Assembly: GCA_046154545.1 (NCBI GenBank)
Contig: JBJXGC010000100.1
Coordinates: 1 to 14,179 of the forward strand
Source: JBJXGC01 sp046154545
Lineage (GTDB): Bacteria > Chloroflexota > Dehalococcoidia > Tepidiformales > Tepidiformaceae
DNA: 14,179 bases
Reading direction: 5' to 3'
Below are positions 12,619 through 14,179 of the stretch, piece by piece. The stretch's first letter is position 1. Each line of letters begins with the position of its first letter. The notes beneath the pieces are model-generated. The model did not search any database, was not told where the DNA came from, and was given only the letters and a program-made list of their open reading frames with translations. Both the position numbers and the translations under genes were made by a program.

Positions 12619-12655
12619 CGGGTATTCCCCACGGTTCGGCCGTGGGGAATGCCCG
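12619..12655 (+). promoter_or_regulatory. Strong hairpin between the luciferase-like and FnIII genes
   Basis: CGGGTATTCCCCACGG (12619-12634) pairs over 16 bp, with one G-U pair, with CCGTGGGGAATGCCCG (12640-12655) around a TTCGG loop. It begins 12 nt after the luciferase-like stop and ends 7 nt before ATG 12662. There is no U-run, so it is not a textbook intrinsic terminator. It could end or stabilise the upstream mRNA, or lie just outside a leaderless downstream mRNA. Confidence 0.7.
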
Positions 12656-12661
12656 TAAGGT
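12656..12661 (+). promoter_or_regulatory. Candidate -10 box (TAAGGT) of the FnIII protein gene
   Basis: TAAGGT lies directly after the hairpin and ends 6 nt before an in-frame GTG at 12668, the spacing seen at other likely leaderless starts. ATG 12662 is then too close to be transcribed. The match to TATAAT is moderate (4 of 6). Confidence 0.3.
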
Positions 12662-13552
12662 ATGAGCGTGACAGTCATCATCCGGACCGTCCTGGCCCTC
12701 GGTAGCTTCTTGGGGCTCTTTCTGGCGACAGTGGCCGTGGCCGCACCACCCTCCGGGCTGGCTGTCCGCCTGACGGGCGGCGGCAGCACGGCTACGCTCA
12801 GCTGGGACCGGCCCACGGCCCCGAATGGCGCCGTCTACGTCATCCAGCGGGGGGTCACCGAACTTCGCTGTGCCGGTGACGCCTGCGCTGGCGCCCTCCC
12901 GGCCTACAGCGAGTACGCCCGCCTTCCCGACCCCGCCAGCGGCGCCACCGCTGAGTACCTCGATGCCGCACCGGTCCGTGGGAAGTTGAATTGCTACCGT
13001 GTCTACCTCGCCGCCGAAAGTCCCCCCGGCGAGGCCGTCCTCGGGCAATGCGTGGGCGTCCCAGCGCCCGCTGGCGAGGCAGCCACGCTCGCCGCGCCGT
13101 CTGGGCTCAGCGCCCGCGCCGACGCGGGCTTCCGCTCGATACTTGTCAGCTGGCGGGCGGCGCCGGCCAGCCCGGACGGGTACGTCGTCGAGCGCTCGAT
13201 CACGGGAAGCGCCGACGGGCCGCGGCAGTGGCTCAAGATCACAACCATCCCCGTCCGACCTGACCCGGCCAGCGGTACGGCCTCACACGACGACCGCTTC
13301 GTCTCGGAGCCGGGCTGGTACTGCTACCGGGTGCGGGCCAATTCGGTGACCGCCCTGGGCCCACCGTCTGCCGAGACATGCCTTGCCCGGCCCGCAGCCG
13401 ACGCATCGCCGGCAGTGGTCGCCATCCCCGGGCCGCCCGCCACAGGCACCGGCCAGGCCCCGGGCGAAGCGAGCGGGCATGCATGGGCGGCGGTCCTGGC
13501 CGCCCTCGGAGCCGCTCTCGTCCTGATGAGCCGCCGCGGACACCGGGCCTGA
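12662..13552 (+). CDS. Secreted/cell-surface protein with two fibronectin type III-like domains
   Basis: A 296-aa protein (294 if GTG 12668 is the start). Signal peptide about 1-27 (TVLALGSFLGLFLATVAVA). Two beta-sandwich repeats follow, about 28-132 and 145-242, each with the pattern PPSGL/APSGL ... TLSWDRP/LVSWRAAP ... VYVIQR/YVVERS ... NCYRVYL/YCYRVRA ending in a Cys, as in fibronectin III domains. Each domain has a likely Cys pair. The end carries PPATGTGQ (258-265), a hydrophobic segment (274-290) and RRGHR, resembling an LPXTG-type cell-wall sorting signal with a longer spacer. It is thus probably displayed on the surface by membrane or sortase anchoring. The binding partner is unknown. 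The hairpin just upstream separates it from the luciferase-like gene. Confidence 0.83.
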   Translation: MSVTVIIRTVLALGSFLGLFLATVAVAAPPSGLAVRLTGGGSTATLSWDRPTAPNGAVYVIQRGVTELRCAGDACAGALPAYSEYARLPDPASGATAEYLDAAPVRGKLNCYRVYLAAESPPGEAVLGQCVGVPAPAGEAATLAAPSGLSARADAGFRSILVSWRAAPASPDGYVVERSITGSADGPRQWLKITTIPVRPDPASGTASHDDRFVSEPGWYCYRVRANSVTALGPPSAETCLARPAADASPAVVAIPGPPATGTGQAPGEASGHAWAAVLAALGAALVLMSRRGHRA

Positions 13553-13680
13553 CCTCGCCTTGACGGGGAAGGCATGCCCCTACCCGGCGCCCACACTCGC
13601 CCGCCTGGGCGCCACGGCATCGGCCCGATGACGGCAACCCTTTCGCCAACGCCCGCAGCCTCGTGACCCCGAACGCAAAC

Positions 13681-13714
13681 AAAAAAGGCGCCCTCCATCG
13701 GAAGGCGCCTCTTT
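13681..13714. terminator. Intrinsic terminator, bidirectional, strongest on the minus strand
   Basis: AGGCGCC (13686-13692) pairs with GGCGCCT (13704-13710), with an inner TCC/GGA. On the minus strand the stem is followed by TTTTTT (complement of 13686-13681), a textbook terminator for the gene ending at 13736. On the plus strand TCTTT follows, which may serve the FnIII gene. The gap 13553-13680 shows nothing else. Confidence 0.85.
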
Positions 13715-13735
13715 GCAAGGAGACTGTGGGGCAGC

Positions 13736-14179
13736 TTACTTCGTGACTTCGAGGCCGAACTCGTTCGTCACCCACTCGTTGCTCTTGCCGGTCTTCATCT
13801 CCAGGTCGACCGTCCCGTCGGCCTTGACCCGGTGGATGGTATGGGCCACGTCAAACGTCTTGATGGAGACGACGAGCACCTTCGTACTCACCTTCACCGT
13901 CTGGCCCGGCTGCCACAGTTCGGACGACTTCAGGATCGTCACCTTCTCCGGCAGCACGTTGTCCATGAACTTCACCCGGGCGTTCACGTTCGACGGCACC
14001 GTGACCACGATCTCGACGACAGAAATGCCGGACCGGTTCTCGTCGGGGACGCCGACGTCGATGCTGACGTCCGCTTCCTTCATTCCCGGGGCCGTAACCC
14101 CGATCACCGGGTCACTCCAGCACCAGCCCGCGAGGGCAGTGCCCACTGTCGCAATCGCCAGGACGCCCGCGAGGCCAAC
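13736..14179 (-). CDS. Secreted protein of unknown function (partial, N-terminus off window)
   Basis: The frame is open from the window edge to the stop at 13738-13736, giving 147 visible residues. An internal GTG at 14146 is not the likely start, because the residues before it (GLAGVLAIATVGTALAG) form the hydrophobic core of a signal peptide whose start is off the window. A-L-A before GWCWSDP gives a signal peptidase I site; the Cys follows Trp, so it is not a good lipobox. The mature part is rich in beta strands (EADVSIDVGVPDE, ISVVEIVVTVPSNVNARVKF, VKVSTKVLVVSIKTFDVAHTIHRVKADGTVDLEM) with few Cys, like an exported beta-sandwich. No family is recognised. Confidence 0.8.
   Translation of the reverse strand, partial: VGLAGVLAIATVGTALAGWCWSDPVIGVTAPGMKEADVSIDVGVPDENRSGISVVEIVVTVPSNVNARVKFMDNVLPEKVTILKSSELWQPGQTVKVSTKVLVVSIKTFDVAHTIHRVKADGTVDLEMKTGKSNEWVTNEFGLEVTK

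Overview
The window is GC-rich, bacterial and gene-dense. High GC, GTG/TTG starts, a small MGDKSP-type protein, a luciferase-like monooxygenase and a cell-surface protein ending in a PPATGTG-like motif together suggest Chloroflexota, perhaps Dehalococcoidia or Tepidiforma-like. This is inference from gene content; no marker gene proves it.

Layout. Positions 1-622 (minus) hold the 5' two-thirds of a sulfite-oxidase-family molybdoenzyme, cut by the window edge. A tRNA-Ser(CGA) follows at 728-815 (minus). Positions 910-1180 carry three copies of an intergenic repeat. Next, on the minus strand, come resB and resA (overlapping by 4 nt) and then a two-domain redoxin. A MazF-type toxin with an unrecognised overlapping antitoxin and an SDR oxidoreductase complete this minus-strand block. 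From 6.7 kb the strands alternate: a small four-cysteine protein (+), a nucleoside phosphorylase (-), a 35-aa MGDKSP protein (-), a lipoprotein (+) and an ABC1/UbiB-family kinase-like protein (-). An inverted full copy of the repeat lies at 10161-10279. Then come a two-gene nucleotidyltransferase toxin-antitoxin-like pair (+), a luciferase-like monooxygenase (+), a fibronectin-III surface protein (+), a two-way terminator and a truncated secreted protein (-).

Main discovery. The redoxin at 3856-4902 (minus) is interrupted by one in-frame TGA at 4485-4483, exactly where Cys homologues have the first Cys of a W-C-G-C-R active site. Read through, the motif becomes W-U-G-C-R. Directly downstream is a perfect 7-bp hairpin with a GGU triloop, 21 nt after the UGA, as expected for a bacterial SECIS. 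I interpret the gene as a 348-aa selenoprotein that simple gene calling splits into two fragments. It lies just upstream of the ResA/ResB thiol and cytochrome c maturation genes.

A second theme is gene starts. Several genes have a TANNNT-like -10 box ending about 6 nt before the likely start codon and no Shine-Dalgarno, which suggests leaderless transcripts. Others (the selenoprotein, SDR, nucleoside phosphorylase and luciferase-like genes) have clear Shine-Dalgarno sequences.
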